Positions 1-9,086 of a DNA stretch of 36,800 nucleotides are shown here, one piece after another. The notes beneath the pieces were generated by a model. The model worked only from the letters and a program-made list of their open reading frames with translations, searched no databases and had not been told where the DNA came from. Positions within the stretch are counted from its first letter, which is position 1. Each line of letters begins with the position of its first letter. A program made the translations under genes and the position numbers. Origin of the DNA: Hyphomicrobiales bacterium (GTDB taxonomy: Bacteria; Pseudomonadota; Alphaproteobacteria; Rhizobiales; CAJQND01); assembly GCA_028285595.1 (NCBI GenBank), contig JANQOW010000064.1, forward strand, positions 1-36,800, read 5' to 3'.

Positions 1-1501
1 CTGCTCCAGGCCCGGTAACTTGGAACTTCGAGAACGCCGTGAGGTCCGCAAGGCCCACCCCGCTTGCCACCGCCCGGCATTCCGCGCCGACCGCGTCAAA
101 CCAGTTGGCACGTCCGAAGCTCAACGTGCTGGCCTGGCCGGGAGATGAGGCAAACCAGTTCGGCCGCTCCCAGCCATAGGCGAAGCCTGCAACGGCACCG
201 GCCTGAGCCATGGCCTCATGAACGGCGCTTGTGAGCACCGGACGGCCCGCCTCGCGCTCTTCAAAGGGGTAATGGATGGCAAACTGGTTGCCGAAGCTCT
301 CAACCGCCTTGGCGATGCGATAGTCCCCGCCCGCATAGGCGCCGAAGCGGCGCGGGTCCAGTGCAGGGGCGTCCATGGGCGGCTCGCCGCCAACGATCCA
401 TTCGGCCAGAAACTTGCCCGCCCCGCCGCCTTCCATGACCCCCATGCTGGAGCCGGTGAGGAGCCAGGCATTGGCGACGTCATAAGCCGGGCCGATCAGC
501 GGGTTGGCATCGGGGGTGAAGGTGATGGGGCCGTTGACCACGGTCTTGATGCCCGCCTCCGCCAGCACCGGGATCCGGGCCATGGCCATCTCCACAATAT
601 GTTCAACCGCCTCCAGATCCGGCGGCAGAAGCTCCATGCCGAACTCCGGCGGCACTTGGTTGGGCGACCAGATCTTCGCGGCTTTCTCGTACGGCCCGAT
701 GATGAGCCCGCCGCGCTCTTGGCGCACATACCAGCTCTCTTCAGGATCGCGGATCATGGGCAGCTCGCGCTCAAGCCCGGCAACCGCTTCGATCTCGTCG
801 GTCACCAGATATTGATGCAGCACCGGCACCATGGGCAGCTCCAGGCCCATCATGCGGCCGATCTCATAGCCCCAGGTGCCGGCCGCGTTGACGATGATCT
901 CTGCGCTGATGGTGCCGTCGCGCGTTTCCACCTGCCAGGCGCCGGAGGGGAGCTGGGTGAGCCCTGTCACCTGGTTGTTGCGGGAGATGACGGCCCCGCC
1001 ATTACGCGCGCCTTGGGCCATGGCATGGGTGGCCTGGCTGGGATCCACATAGCCGTCATAGGGCTCGTGAATGGCGCCGATAATCCCCTCGGTGGTGGTG
1101 AGCGGATAGATCTCTTTCAGCTCTTCAGGGCTGAGGATGTTGAACTCGTGGCCTGAGTAGCGGCCGATGTCTTGAACATGGCGGAACTCGGCCATGCGGT
1201 CTTCAGAGCGGGTGATGCGCAAGGCGCCGCACTGGTGGAAGCTCACCGGGTTTCCGGTTTCGGCTTCCAGCACCGACGAATAGAGCTTCACCGAATGGGC
1301 GCGCAGAGCCTGGATGGTGAGGTTGTGGGCAAAGTGAGTGCACAGGCCGGCAGCATGCCAGGTGGAGCCGGCGGTGAGCTCGTTCTTCTCCACCAGAACC
1401 AGATCGGACCAGCCCAGCTTGCTGAGATGATAGAGCAGGGAGACGCCCATGGCGCCGCCGCCGATGATCAGAACCCGGGCATGGGAGGGAAGGGAGGCCA
1501 T
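1..1501 (-). CDS. FAD-dependent dimethylglycine/sarcosine dehydrogenase family protein (3' part outside window)
   Basis: Read leftward from the ATG at 1501; the frame stays open to base 1, giving 500 residues of a protein whose family is normally about 800 long. The N-terminus has a Rossmann FAD motif (VLIIGGGAMG, residues about 10-19). It is followed by GSTWHAAG near residue 45; in dimethylglycine dehydrogenases the His of this motif carries covalent FAD. The DAO fold runs to about residue 370, then the FAO_M linker region, and the start of the GcvT-like tetrahydrofolate-binding half is cut off. The family oxidatively demethylates dimethylglycine, sarcosine or related N-methyl amines, often passing the methyl carbon to tetrahydrofolate. 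The gene starts 6 bp after its upstream paralogue stops, so the two are almost certainly cotranscribed. The exact substrate cannot be read from sequence; 4-methylaminobutanoate oxidases belong to the same family. Confidence 0.88.
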   Translation of the reverse strand, partial: MASLPSHARVLIIGGGAMGVSLLYHLSKLGWSDLVLVEKNELTAGSTWHAAGLCTHFAHNLTIQALRAHSVKLYSSVLEAETGNPVSFHQCGALRITRSEDRMAEFRHVQDIGRYSGHEFNILSPEELKEIYPLTTTEGIIGAIHEPYDGYVDPSQATHAMAQGARNGGAVISRNNQVTGLTQLPSGAWQVETRDGTISAEIIVNAAGTWGYEIGRMMGLELPMVPVLHQYLVTDEIEAVAGLERELPMIRDPEESWYVRQERGGLIIGPYEKAAKIWSPNQVPPEFGMELLPPDLEAVEHIVEMAMARIPVLAEAGIKTVVNGPITFTPDANPLIGPAYDVANAWLLTGSSMGVMEGGGAGKFLAEWIVGGEPPMDAPALDPRRFGAYAGGDYRIAKAVESFGNQFAIHYPFEEREAGRPVLTSAVHEAMAQAGAVAGFAYGWERPNWFASSPGQASTLSFGRANWFDAVGAECRAVASGVGLADLTAFSKFQVTGPGA

Positions 1502-1507
1502 AATGAT

Positions 1508-3931
1508 CTATGCTTTCAGTCTTTCGCCGCTGGGGTCGAACGGTGGTTTGGACAGAGGTGTTAAGGGATGGCGTTCGCCCTCAACGATGATCTCGTAGCC
1601 GGCGTTCCGGGTTTCGCTCAAGGGCTCGCCGCGGGGCACCGCCACATTGGCAAAGCAGAGGTTCTTGCCGGTGCGGAAGCCGCGGGCCGCCGACGTGGTG
1701 CGCCCTACATACTGCCCGGCGCGCAGCACCGGTTCTTCATGGAGGAGGAGCGGTTCCGGGCCCGCTTCAAACAGCAGGATGCGGCGTTCCAGGCCCTCGT
1801 CCTTCTGGCGCTGCAGGGCCTCCAGCCCGGTGAAGCCGCCCGGCTTGTCCCCGGCGACGGTGAAGCCGAGGCCCGCTTCAAGCGGCGTGTCCTCGGGCCC
1901 AAGATCGTGGCCCCAATGGCGGTAGCCCTTTTCCATGCGGCAACTGTCTATGGCGAAGAGGCCGAGGACGGGGAGGTCTGCGGCGGCGAAGAGCTCCATA
2001 ACCTTGGCGGCCTCAGTTGCCCGGATATAGAGCTCCCACCCCATTTCACCCACATAGGAGAGGCGCGAGGCGCGGACATGGGTGTGCCCGACCTGGATCT
2101 TGCGGGAGGTGGCCAGCGGGAAGGCTTTATCGGAGAGATCGTCTTCCGTGAGCCTTGCCAGCACCTCCCGAGCGGCGGGACCCATGAGGCCGAGGACCGC
2201 GCGCTCTTCGGTGATGTCGCTGACCGCCACGTCTTCGCCGGCTCCGATGGCGCGTTGCATCCAGGTGAGGTCCTTGCGCCGGGTGGCCGCTCCGCTCACC
2301 ACCATGAAGCTTGTCTCTGAGAGGCGGGTCACGGTGAGGTCGGCTTCCATGCCGCCGCGGGCGTTGAGCATGGGGGTGTAGGTGATCTGGCCTACCGAGC
2401 CGTCCACGTCGGCGGCGCACAGGCGCTGCAGGTAGGCGGCTGCGTCTTGGCCCTCCACTTTGAACTTGCCGAAGGGGCTCAGCTCCAGGAGCGCGGCATG
2501 GTCGCTCATCGCCTCCACCTCGGCCTCCGCATGGGGCCACCAGCTTTGTGCGCCGTAGCTGTAGCTGAGGGTCTCGCCGGCTGCGAAGAAGAGCGGGCGC
2601 TCCCAGCCGGTGGGGGCGCCGAACACGGCGCCGCGGGCGGCGAAGGCGTCGTGGAACGCGGTGCGTTTAAGGTCGCGTCCGGTCTTCATTTGCTTGTAGG
2701 GCCAGTGCATCTCGAATTGGCTGGCCACGGCTTCCTGCACCCTGGCATCCAAGAACTGCGGCGTGTTGTGGTGGGGCTCAAAGCGGGCAATGTCCAGGTC
2801 CCACAGGTCCATGGGCGCCGCCCCGTCGGTAACCCATTTCGCCATGACCTTGCCCACGCCGGCAGAGGAGATGATGCCGATGGAGTTGAACCCGGCGGCC
2901 ACGAAGTAGTTCGCGCATTCCGGCGCCTCGCCCATCACCTGTTTGGTGTCGGGAGTGAAGCTTTCCGGGCCCACCATGAAATGCTGGATGCCGCTTTCGC
3001 TTAGGGTGGGAATGCGGTTGAGGCCGGCCTCCATGAAGGGCGCGAACTGGTCCCAGTCTTCCGGCAGCTCCAGGAAAGGGGCATCCGGTCCGGCACTGTC
3101 CGGACGCCAGACCTTGGCATCAGCCTCAAAGCCGCCGAGGACCAGCTTGCCGGCATCTTCCTTGATGTAGATGCGCCCCTCCAGGTCGCGCAGGATGGGG
3201 AACGGCTGCGGCAGGTCTTTGATGGGTTCGGTGACCACATACATGTGCTCCACAGCCTGCAAGGGAACCGCGACGCCGGATGTCTTGCCGAGTGCATGGG
3301 CCCAGGCGCCGGCGCAATTGAGGACCTTCTCGCAGCGAATGGTATGGCCGTCTGAGGTTTCCACGCTGTGGACGGCACCCTCCTTGGTGTGCACCGTCGC
3401 CACGCTCACCCCTTCGTAGAGCCGGGCCCCATGATCGCGGGCGCCCTTCGCATAGGCCATGCACACATCCACCGGATTAGCCTGGCCGTCCTCGGCGACC
3501 CACATGCCGCCGGTGATGTCGCTGGTGTTGAGAAGGCCGAGGCGGGATCCGATCTCATCCGGCGTCAGGATCTCCGGGGTCAGTCCGGCCATATGGCCGA
3601 TATCGGCGATGCGCCTCAGCTCGCGCATGCGCTCTTCGGTTTGGGCGAGCCAGAAGCCGCCGGTCTGCTTGTAGCCGGTGGCCTGACCTGTCTCCGCCTC
3701 GATGGCCGGCAGAAGCTCCGTGGCGTAAACGGCGAGCTTGGTGAGGTTCATGGAGGCCCTCAGCGGACCAATGATCCCGGCCGCATGCCAGGAGGTGCCG
3801 CTGGTGAGCTGGTGGCGTTCAAGCAGGATCACGTCCTCTGCGCCCAGCTTGGCGAGATGATAAGCGCACGACAGGCCGATCACGCCGCCGCCAATGATGA
3901 CGATCCTGGCCGATGTAGGAAGCTCAGCCAT
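1508..3931 (-). CDS. FAD-dependent dimethylglycine/sarcosine dehydrogenase family protein, full length
   Basis: An 807-residue protein with the complete family architecture. It has an N-terminal FAD motif (IVIIGGGVIG), the TSWHAAG motif with the presumed covalent-FAD His, a DAO domain to about residue 370, an FAO_M segment to about 430, and a C-terminal GcvT-like tetrahydrofolate-binding aminomethyltransferase region. The start at 3931 (MAELPTS) is preferred because GGAG lies 11 bases upstream and the FAD motif then begins near residue 9. An in-frame ATG at 3961 would add ten residues that do not look conserved. It is the first gene of a leftward pair with the partial paralogue ending the window, and it is divergent from the sulfotransferase-like gene. 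Likely reaction: oxidative N-demethylation of a methylated glycine or similar amine, electrons passing to an ETF-type acceptor or oxygen. Substrate is inferred only at family level. Confidence 0.9.
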   Translation of the reverse strand: MAELPTSARIVIIGGGVIGLSCAYHLAKLGAEDVILLERHQLTSGTSWHAAGIIGPLRASMNLTKLAVYATELLPAIEAETGQATGYKQTGGFWLAQTEERMRELRRIADIGHMAGLTPEILTPDEIGSRLGLLNTSDITGGMWVAEDGQANPVDVCMAYAKGARDHGARLYEGVSVATVHTKEGAVHSVETSDGHTIRCEKVLNCAGAWAHALGKTSGVAVPLQAVEHMYVVTEPIKDLPQPFPILRDLEGRIYIKEDAGKLVLGGFEADAKVWRPDSAGPDAPFLELPEDWDQFAPFMEAGLNRIPTLSESGIQHFMVGPESFTPDTKQVMGEAPECANYFVAAGFNSIGIISSAGVGKVMAKWVTDGAAPMDLWDLDIARFEPHHNTPQFLDARVQEAVASQFEMHWPYKQMKTGRDLKRTAFHDAFAARGAVFGAPTGWERPLFFAAGETLSYSYGAQSWWPHAEAEVEAMSDHAALLELSPFGKFKVEGQDAAAYLQRLCAADVDGSVGQITYTPMLNARGGMEADLTVTRLSETSFMVVSGAATRRKDLTWMQRAIGAGEDVAVSDITEERAVLGLMGPAAREVLARLTEDDLSDKAFPLATSRKIQVGHTHVRASRLSYVGEMGWELYIRATEAAKVMELFAAADLPVLGLFAIDSCRMEKGYRHWGHDLGPEDTPLEAGLGFTVAGDKPGGFTGLEALQRQKDEGLERRILLFEAGPEPLLLHEEPVLRAGQYVGRTTSAARGFRTGKNLCFANVAVPRGEPLSETRNAGYEIIVEGERHPLTPLSKPPFDPSGERLKA

Positions 3932-4058
3932 TTGAGGTCCCGCTCCGTTGCATGGGCTCAACTAATAGGCCAAGAGAGGGCTTGCGCAACATGGGCAGCG
4001 GGGCATAAGCAAAATTAATGGAGCCCCGGCTTCGGCAATTCCTTAAACTTGGGACGCA

Positions 4059-4814
4059 ATGGGTCAGCATCCGATCATAGCTTTGTGGGTTCATCCGCGC
4101 TCCATGTCCACGGCGGTGGAACGGGTGATGCGTGAGCGCGGGGATCTGACCTGCTTTCATGAGCCCTTCATGTATGACTACTACCTCAACCGCTCGCCGC
4201 GGATGATGCCGAAGTTTGAGCCGAGCGATGATCAGAGGGTGAGCTATCAGGAGACCCGGGAGATGATCTTCGCTGCCGCGGAGGCGGGACCTGTGTTCTT
4301 CAAGGACATGAGCTATTACCACCTGCCTCAGATCTATGATGATGAAGAGATGGCGGGACGGCTGGTGAACCTTTTCCTGATCCGCGACCCCCGGCGCTCG
4401 ATCATGTCCTATTACAAACTGGACCCTGAGGTCAGCGCTGTGGAGATCGGGTTGGAGGCGTTGTGGCTGCATTACAGCTGGCTGGTGCGGGCGATGAAGC
4501 AGGCGCCCATTGTTGTGGAGGCTGAGAAGATCCAGGCTGATCCGCGAGGCGTGATCCGTGCACTGTGGCAGCGCATTGGTTTGGCGGACCGTCCCGAAGC
4601 GTTCGACTGGCAGGTTGAGACCGTGCCGGAGGACTGGAAGTCGGTGAGCGGCTGGCATGAAGATGTGAGCGCGGCCAGCGGCATCCGGCCTCCTGCGGCG
4701 GCGGAGGATCTGGAGGCCCGGTTTGCTGAAGCTGCCCAGCAAGCGCCGAAGCTGCAGCGGTTATTGGACCAGCATCTGCCGTTTTATGAGATGCTGAAGG
4801 TGGAGGCCGGGTAG
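4059..4814 (+). CDS. Sulfotransferase-like protein
   Basis: A 251-residue cytosolic protein. Near the N-terminus, HPRSMSTA (about residues 12-19) matches the 5'-phosphosulfate-binding loop of PAPS-dependent sulfotransferases, usually written PRSGTT or PRSMST. A second signature, LIRDPRRSIMSYY (about residues 107-119), matches the 3'-phosphate-binding motif with its Arg and Ser. The family transfers sulfuryl groups from PAPS to alcohols, amines or sugars, but many bacterial members have no known acceptor. The gene stands alone, divergent from the dehydrogenase pair with about 127 bp between starts, and ends at a large palindromic repeat shared with the convergent hydroxyacyl-CoA dehydrogenase gene. 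The sulfotransferase fold is fairly sure; the acceptor is unknown. Confidence 0.75.
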   Translation: MGQHPIIALWVHPRSMSTAVERVMRERGDLTCFHEPFMYDYYLNRSPRMMPKFEPSDDQRVSYQETREMIFAAAEAGPVFFKDMSYYHLPQIYDDEEMAGRLVNLFLIRDPRRSIMSYYKLDPEVSAVEIGLEALWLHYSWLVRAMKQAPIVVEAEKIQADPRGVIRALWQRIGLADRPEAFDWQVETVPEDWKSVSGWHEDVSAASGIRPPAAAEDLEARFAEAAQQAPKLQRLLDQHLPFYEMLKVEAG

Positions 4815-4828
4815 GCGATAGAAACCCA

Positions 4829-4943
4829 CCGTCATCCCGGAATTTCGCGTATGCGAAATATCCGGGACCCAGGGCGGCTTTGCTCAGAGGTTTGTGGTAC
4901 TGGGTCCCGGATATTTTGCTAGCGCAAAATTCCGGGATGACGG
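4829..4943. repeat. 115-bp palindromic intergenic element
   Basis: Two 44-nt arms (4829-4872 and 4900-4943) are nearly perfect inverted copies, both ending in a GTCATCCCGGAATTT-type sequence, around a 27-nt spacer. Each arm also contains its own small palindrome (ATTTCGC/GCGAAAT and ATTTTGC/GCAAAAT). It lies between two convergent genes and could fold as a bidirectional terminator. A related half-element recurs at 11077-11114. This resembles the short palindromic repeats common in alphaproteobacterial chromosomes. Confidence 0.85.
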
Positions 4944-4978
4944 TTTAGGCGGAAGCTTCCCCGTGCACGTGCGTCCCC

Positions 4979-6487
4979 TCAATCCGGTGTATCAATCGGC
5001 AAATCCAACAGCGCCCGGCGGCGGAGCCATTGACTGGGGCGGTAGCGGTCATCGCCGGTGATCGACTGCAGGTTCTCCATCACCGTCAGCGTGTCATCCA
5101 GCCCCATCATCTCCGCCATCTCCAAGGGGCCTTGCGGATAGTTTAGGCCAAGCTTCATGGCGAGATCGATCTCAGCGGGTTCCGCCACCCCGATCTGCGC
5201 CATCTCACAGCCCAGGTTGGCGATCATGCCGCGGATGCGTTGGGCGACGAAGCCCGCGCTGTCCTTGATCAGCGTGACCTTCCGGGCCGGCGTGGTGAGG
5301 GAGGCGGCCACCTGGTCCACCAGCCCACTGTCGGCCCCCGGCGGGGCCATGATCGTGATGCGGCTGTGGGTTTCCACCGTGAGATCCAAACACACGAGAC
5401 GCGCCGGGTCCGCCCCCGTCCACAGGGCGAACGCGGTCGCATCCTCGCCCAGGGGGCAGCCGATCAGCGGGCATGCGCCGTCATCTTCCTCCAGCACGGT
5501 CCAGCCCACCTCGGCGGCGAAGGCTTCCAGGGCGTCATCCGGTTCGACCAGCACAACCTCTTTGGCGGGTGCAGCATCGCTCACATGGTCCGGGCTCGGC
5601 ACGTTCACCGGCTTGCCCTTTTCATAGGCATAGTGGCCGAGGCCCGTTTTGCGGCCCAAGCGGCCGGCTTCATAAAGGGCGAGATGGGGAAATGAGGTCT
5701 TAAGGCGCGGGTCCTGGTTATAGCCCTCATAGACGATCTGGCTCACCGGATAGTTCACATCTACGCCGGTCAGATCAGCCAGCTCCAGCGGCCCCAGCCG
5801 GAAGCCGCAGCAGTCGCGCATAATGGCGTCGATCTGGCTGGGGGTGGCGCTGCGTTCATGCACCAGACGCATGGCCTCGGTGGTGTAGGCCCGCCCGCCC
5901 AGGTTCACCAGGAACCCCGGTGCATCACGCACCGTGACCGGTGTGCGCCCCATGCGCTCGCCCAAGGATCTGAGGAAGGCGACGGTCTGCGGGCTGGTTT
6001 CAGGCCCCTGCACCACTTCCACCAGTTTCATGAGAGGCACGGGGTTGAAAAAGTGCAGACCCGCCAAGCGCGCCTTGTTCTTGCAATCACGGGCGAGGGA
6101 CGCGATCAGGATGGAGGATGTGTTGCTGGCCAGCACGCACGCCTCGCTCACCACAGCCTCCAAGTCGGAGAAGATCTGGCGTTTCAGATCGGCATCCTCA
6201 AAGACCGCCTCAATCACCGCATCGCAACCGGAGAACCCGTCCAACCCATCCGCCAGGCTGAGCGATTGCTTCATTGCGTCCGCATCGGCAATCTCAAGCG
6301 TTCCTTTCTCCACCAGCCGGTCCAGGCGGGCGAACACCTGGTCGCGGCCCGCTTCGCTGCCGCCCGGCTTGGCATCGTAGAGCACCGCCTTGAGGCCGCC
6401 GGTGAGGGCCACCTGGACAATACCTTGACCCATGGCGCCGGCGCCGATGACGCCGATGGTGAGTGTGTCTGTTTTGGGATCTGTCAT
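4979..6487 (-). CDS. 3-hydroxyacyl-CoA dehydrogenase, PaaH-like
   Basis: A 502-residue NAD-dependent dehydrogenase that oxidises 3-hydroxyacyl-CoA to 3-ketoacyl-CoA. The N-terminal Rossmann motif IGVIGAGAMGQGI sits at about residues 11-23. The catalytic region shows NTSSI and LHFFNPVPLMKLVEVV, with the family's His and Asn. The first C-terminal helical domain begins at DAPGFLVN, and a second copy begins near residue 410 at DSAGFVAQR, continuing to GLNYPQGPLE. Two C-terminal domains and a length near 500 are typical of PaaH-type enzymes (3-hydroxyadipyl-CoA dehydrogenase of phenylacetate degradation) rather than the 280-residue short form. No other phenylacetate genes are visible, so a general beta-oxidation role is equally possible. 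AAGG lies 9 bases before the ATG. Confidence 0.9.
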   Translation of the reverse strand: MTDPKTDTLTIGVIGAGAMGQGIVQVALTGGLKAVLYDAKPGGSEAGRDQVFARLDRLVEKGTLEIADADAMKQSLSLADGLDGFSGCDAVIEAVFEDADLKRQIFSDLEAVVSEACVLASNTSSILIASLARDCKNKARLAGLHFFNPVPLMKLVEVVQGPETSPQTVAFLRSLGERMGRTPVTVRDAPGFLVNLGGRAYTTEAMRLVHERSATPSQIDAIMRDCCGFRLGPLELADLTGVDVNYPVSQIVYEGYNQDPRLKTSFPHLALYEAGRLGRKTGLGHYAYEKGKPVNVPSPDHVSDAAPAKEVVLVEPDDALEAFAAEVGWTVLEEDDGACPLIGCPLGEDATAFALWTGADPARLVCLDLTVETHSRITIMAPPGADSGLVDQVAASLTTPARKVTLIKDSAGFVAQRIRGMIANLGCEMAQIGVAEPAEIDLAMKLGLNYPQGPLEMAEMMGLDDTLTVMENLQSITGDDRYRPSQWLRRRALLDLPIDTPD

Positions 6488-6642
6488 CGTGCCGCCTTAT
6501 CTCGTGAGGTAGCCTGTGTCTTAGTCGACCGGACGCGCGATGCGCAATGGCCGGCAACACCCCCATCTTGCCCCATTGCCGACGTATGCCGGTTGCAAAG
6601 TGGCGGCATTGACGGCAAGATTCGCCGAGGCAGGAGGCAGCT

Positions 6643-7437
6643 ATGGGAATTGGCAGACGATCGCGCGTTCAGATGGGGATCTTGGCTGTGGCGCTGCTGT
6701 GTCTTCCCGCTTTGGCTTGGGCCGGCTCGCCAGGGCAGGCTCTGGATGGCGTGAAGACAGCTCAACTGACCTTTTGCGTGCCACCGCAAGTCTGGTCCAA
6801 GAAGCGCCAGAGCTGTGTTAACCCGTTCGTTCGCGCGGAGGTGACGTGCGATGCCCCTGAGGTCTGGTCTGCCGCGCAGAAACGGTGTGTGCTGCCCGCA
6901 GCGGCGGAGGGGCCCGATCTCGCCGAAATCCAGGCTTGCCTGAACGATCTGGGCTACAAGGCGGGCCGGGTGGATGGCCGTCCCGGACAACGGACCCGCA
7001 GGGCTTGGAACGCCTACCGCAAAGACAAAAACCTGGGCGGACCAGTGCGCCGGTTCAATGATCCTGAGACCTTGGACAGCCTGTTGAAAGACTGTGAGGC
7101 TGCAAAAACGCAGACGGCGGCCGAAACCGAGCCGGACCCTGAGACTGAACCGAAGACCGCAGCACCCGCGCCTCAGCCTGCGAAGGCTGATCCCGCGCCG
7201 CAGCCCGCCACCGGCTATGCCCAGGTGCTGTGTGTCTCCAAGAGCCTCCACAAGGCGCTAACGCCTGTTTCGGGCCGGGAGACAAAACTTGCAGTGTGTG
7301 GAGAGGCCTGCGTTCCCATACCGCCGGGCACCCCGGAGGCGCAGATCAAGCAGTCCGAGCAGGAATATGCGGTCAAGTGGTGCCGCAACTGCATTCAGGT
7401 TGGAAAGGCCGGTTTGATCTGTGGGAAGGACCGGTAG
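6643..7437 (+). CDS. Exported protein with peptidoglycan-binding-like domain
   Basis: A 264-residue protein with a strong AGGAGG ribosome site 5 bases before the ATG. Residues 1-27 look like a Sec signal peptide (basic start, hydrophobic core, cleavage near AWA-GS). Two short Cys-containing repeats follow (FCVPPQVWSKKRQSCV and TCDAPEVWSAAQKRCV), sharing C-x-PxVWS-x5-CV. Residues about 104-140 (LAEIQACLNDLGY through GQRTRRAWNAY) match the PG_binding_1 helix pattern. A Pro/Ala/Glu-rich linker (about residues 155-190) leads to a Cys-rich C-terminal segment. This suggests a periplasmic protein with disulfides anchored to or sensing the wall. The specific function is unknown and the domain match is by eye. 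It is divergent from the hydroxyacyl-CoA dehydrogenase gene. Confidence 0.7.
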   Translation: MGIGRRSRVQMGILAVALLCLPALAWAGSPGQALDGVKTAQLTFCVPPQVWSKKRQSCVNPFVRAEVTCDAPEVWSAAQKRCVLPAAAEGPDLAEIQACLNDLGYKAGRVDGRPGQRTRRAWNAYRKDKNLGGPVRRFNDPETLDSLLKDCEAAKTQTAAETEPDPETEPKTAAPAPQPAKADPAPQPATGYAQVLCVSKSLHKALTPVSGRETKLAVCGEACVPIPPGTPEAQIKQSEQEYAVKWCRNCIQVGKAGLICGKDR

Positions 7438-7451
7438 GGCCCCGCGTGTGC

Positions 7452-8405
7452 TCAGCCGCCCACTTCAATCTTCAGATTGTCGCCGGGCTTTACGTCAAAC
7501 TTGCGAAACTTGCCGATGCCTCCGGTGGTGGCGGTGGCCGTGTAGCTGCCGGACCGCAACACCAACGACGGGCGGCGTTCGTCGGTCATGGTGACCACTT
7601 GGCCGTCATCATCGGTGATCACCCAGTTCACCGGCTTGTCCTTCGCCGCATGAATGGCGAAGAGGCTGGCCACGCCCGCATTGTGATCAATCTCAACCGG
7701 TGAGATCAGGCCAGGGTGCACCCGGGTGGTGGCTTCGGCCACGGAGTTTCCGGGGGTATAGCGGCTCACGATCTTGTAGGTGCCGGCCGAAACCCGCATC
7801 AGAGCGCCGGGCTGGTCCGATGTGCCGATCAGCCGCGGCTCGGCGCCGAGGCCTTCAAGACGGTAGACCATATGGCTTGCGCTTTTGGCCGTGTTTGGCT
7901 TCGTGCCCAAGCGCGACAGCATGCGCAACGCCCCCACATTGAGGGTGACAGTCATGACTGTGGTTTTGTCTTCTACTACGGTGATGCGCCGGGCTGTGCG
8001 GGCTTTGTCGTAGATGGTTTGCACCACATAGCGGCCGGCCGGCAGGTCGAGGCGCGGCGACGGCTCTTTAAGCTCGGCGACGGTTTTCCACTTGCCTGGT
8101 TTCGAGGCCTCTTCACCGAAAACAATCCAGTGAACCGGCCGCAAGATTGTTCCCCCATCTGCAGCCAGCTTTGCCGCCAGCTCCATTCCGGTTGCCTTCG
8201 GGGAGGGGACAGTGGTGATGTCGTATTCTGGTTTTGCATCGACGGAGGCCGGCAGCGTCTTGTCGGCTGCTGGTGCCTCTGTAATGCTGTTTGCGCCCTT
8301 GGAGACTTTGGCGTCTGCCACACCAGAGAAAATGGCCGCTGCGGTAAGGAGAGCCGCAGCGGCCGTGGTGCAGTGTGTGTGTCTGAATTCTTTAAACGCC
8401 TGCAT
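7452..8405 (-). CDS. Exported protein with three internal beta-type repeats
   Basis: A 317-residue protein of unrecognised family. The start at 8405 is chosen because MQAFKEFRH leads directly into a hydrophobic segment ending VADA, a convincing signal peptide; a TTG at 8474 in the same frame would place 23 polar residues before it. The mature part contains three related units of about 80 residues, each with a W or Y strand, a polar turn and then L/V-x-x-G-x-Y-x-V (LPAGRYVV, VSAGTYKI and LRSGSYTA, Tyr near 126, 209 and 288). These look like carboxypeptidase-regulatory or PEGA-like beta sandwiches. The gene converges on the peptidoglycan-binding-like gene with 14 bp between stops. A structural or envelope role is inference only. 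Confidence 0.65.
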   Translation of the reverse strand: MQAFKEFRHTHCTTAAAALLTAAAIFSGVADAKVSKGANSITEAPAADKTLPASVDAKPEYDITTVPSPKATGMELAAKLAADGGTILRPVHWIVFGEEASKPGKWKTVAELKEPSPRLDLPAGRYVVQTIYDKARTARRITVVEDKTTVMTVTLNVGALRMLSRLGTKPNTAKSASHMVYRLEGLGAEPRLIGTSDQPGALMRVSAGTYKIVSRYTPGNSVAEATTRVHPGLISPVEIDHNAGVASLFAIHAAKDKPVNWVITDDDGQVVTMTDERRPSLVLRSGSYTATATTGGIGKFRKFDVKPGDNLKIEVGG

Positions 8406-8611
8406 CGACGATGCCCGATCAACGCCCCGTTTTCCGCCCTGTTGGGAGCAATTGAATCGAATTTTAGCGATCAACTCAAGCCAAGTCTTAAGTGAAGGTT
8501 AACACCCGCAGAACTGTGCCGTTTTCGGTAAAGCTTGCGCGCGGGTAACACTTTGTTTCGGGTTGCCGGTTTAGAATAAGCGGTCAGTTGAGTGATGAGG
8601 TTGAGAACCAG

Positions 8612-8983
8612 ATGAACACGCTTGGTGAAGCGCGTAAGAAGCTCTATGAGGCCTATGGTGAGGCAGAGCCCAAGCCTGGCGCGGGGCCTTTGGCTCAGCA
8701 AGGGGCAAAGGCCGCCACGCCCAAAACACCGATCGCTAAGGCGCCTCAAAGCAAGCGTGAGGATATCGTGCGCCGGGTTGCGGCCAGGATTGCCTCTGAA
8801 ATGCCGGAGGGGACCGTTGCGTCCTATATCCCTGTGGCGCGGGCTGTGCTCACGGAGTTGCGGGAGCCCACGAATGCAATGCTTGAGGCGGCGTTCCAGG
8901 GGCACCTTGACTATTCGGACGTGGTGGAAGACTGGCAGCGCATGATCGATGCGGCGCTGGAAGAGCCCGGATTCGATTCTTGA
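8612..8983 (+). CDS. Hypothetical protein, small, alpha-helical
   Basis: About 123 residues from ATG 8612; an in-frame TTG at 8588 would add eight residues, and neither start has a strong ribosome site. I do not recognise the family. Residues 1-50 are polar, with an Ala/Pro/Lys-rich low-complexity stretch. From about residue 50 on (SKREDIVRRVAARIASEMPEG onward) the sequence is amphipathic and acidic, suggesting a compact helical domain. No signal peptide or membrane segment is visible. Base composition matches the neighbours. It is transcribed divergently from the three-repeat exported protein and stands alone. Confidence 0.55.
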   Translation: MNTLGEARKKLYEAYGEAEPKPGAGPLAQQGAKAATPKTPIAKAPQSKREDIVRRVAARIASEMPEGTVASYIPVARAVLTELREPTNAMLEAAFQGHLDYSDVVEDWQRMIDAALEEPGFDS

Positions 8984-9086
8984 TCGTTTAAGGTCTGTCT
9001 CACTTCACAATTTCTTCTCATGACAAGTCACCGGCGGTTCGCTAGAACGCGGGGCCCGGTGAGCTGTGATAAGGATTGTGCTGGCG

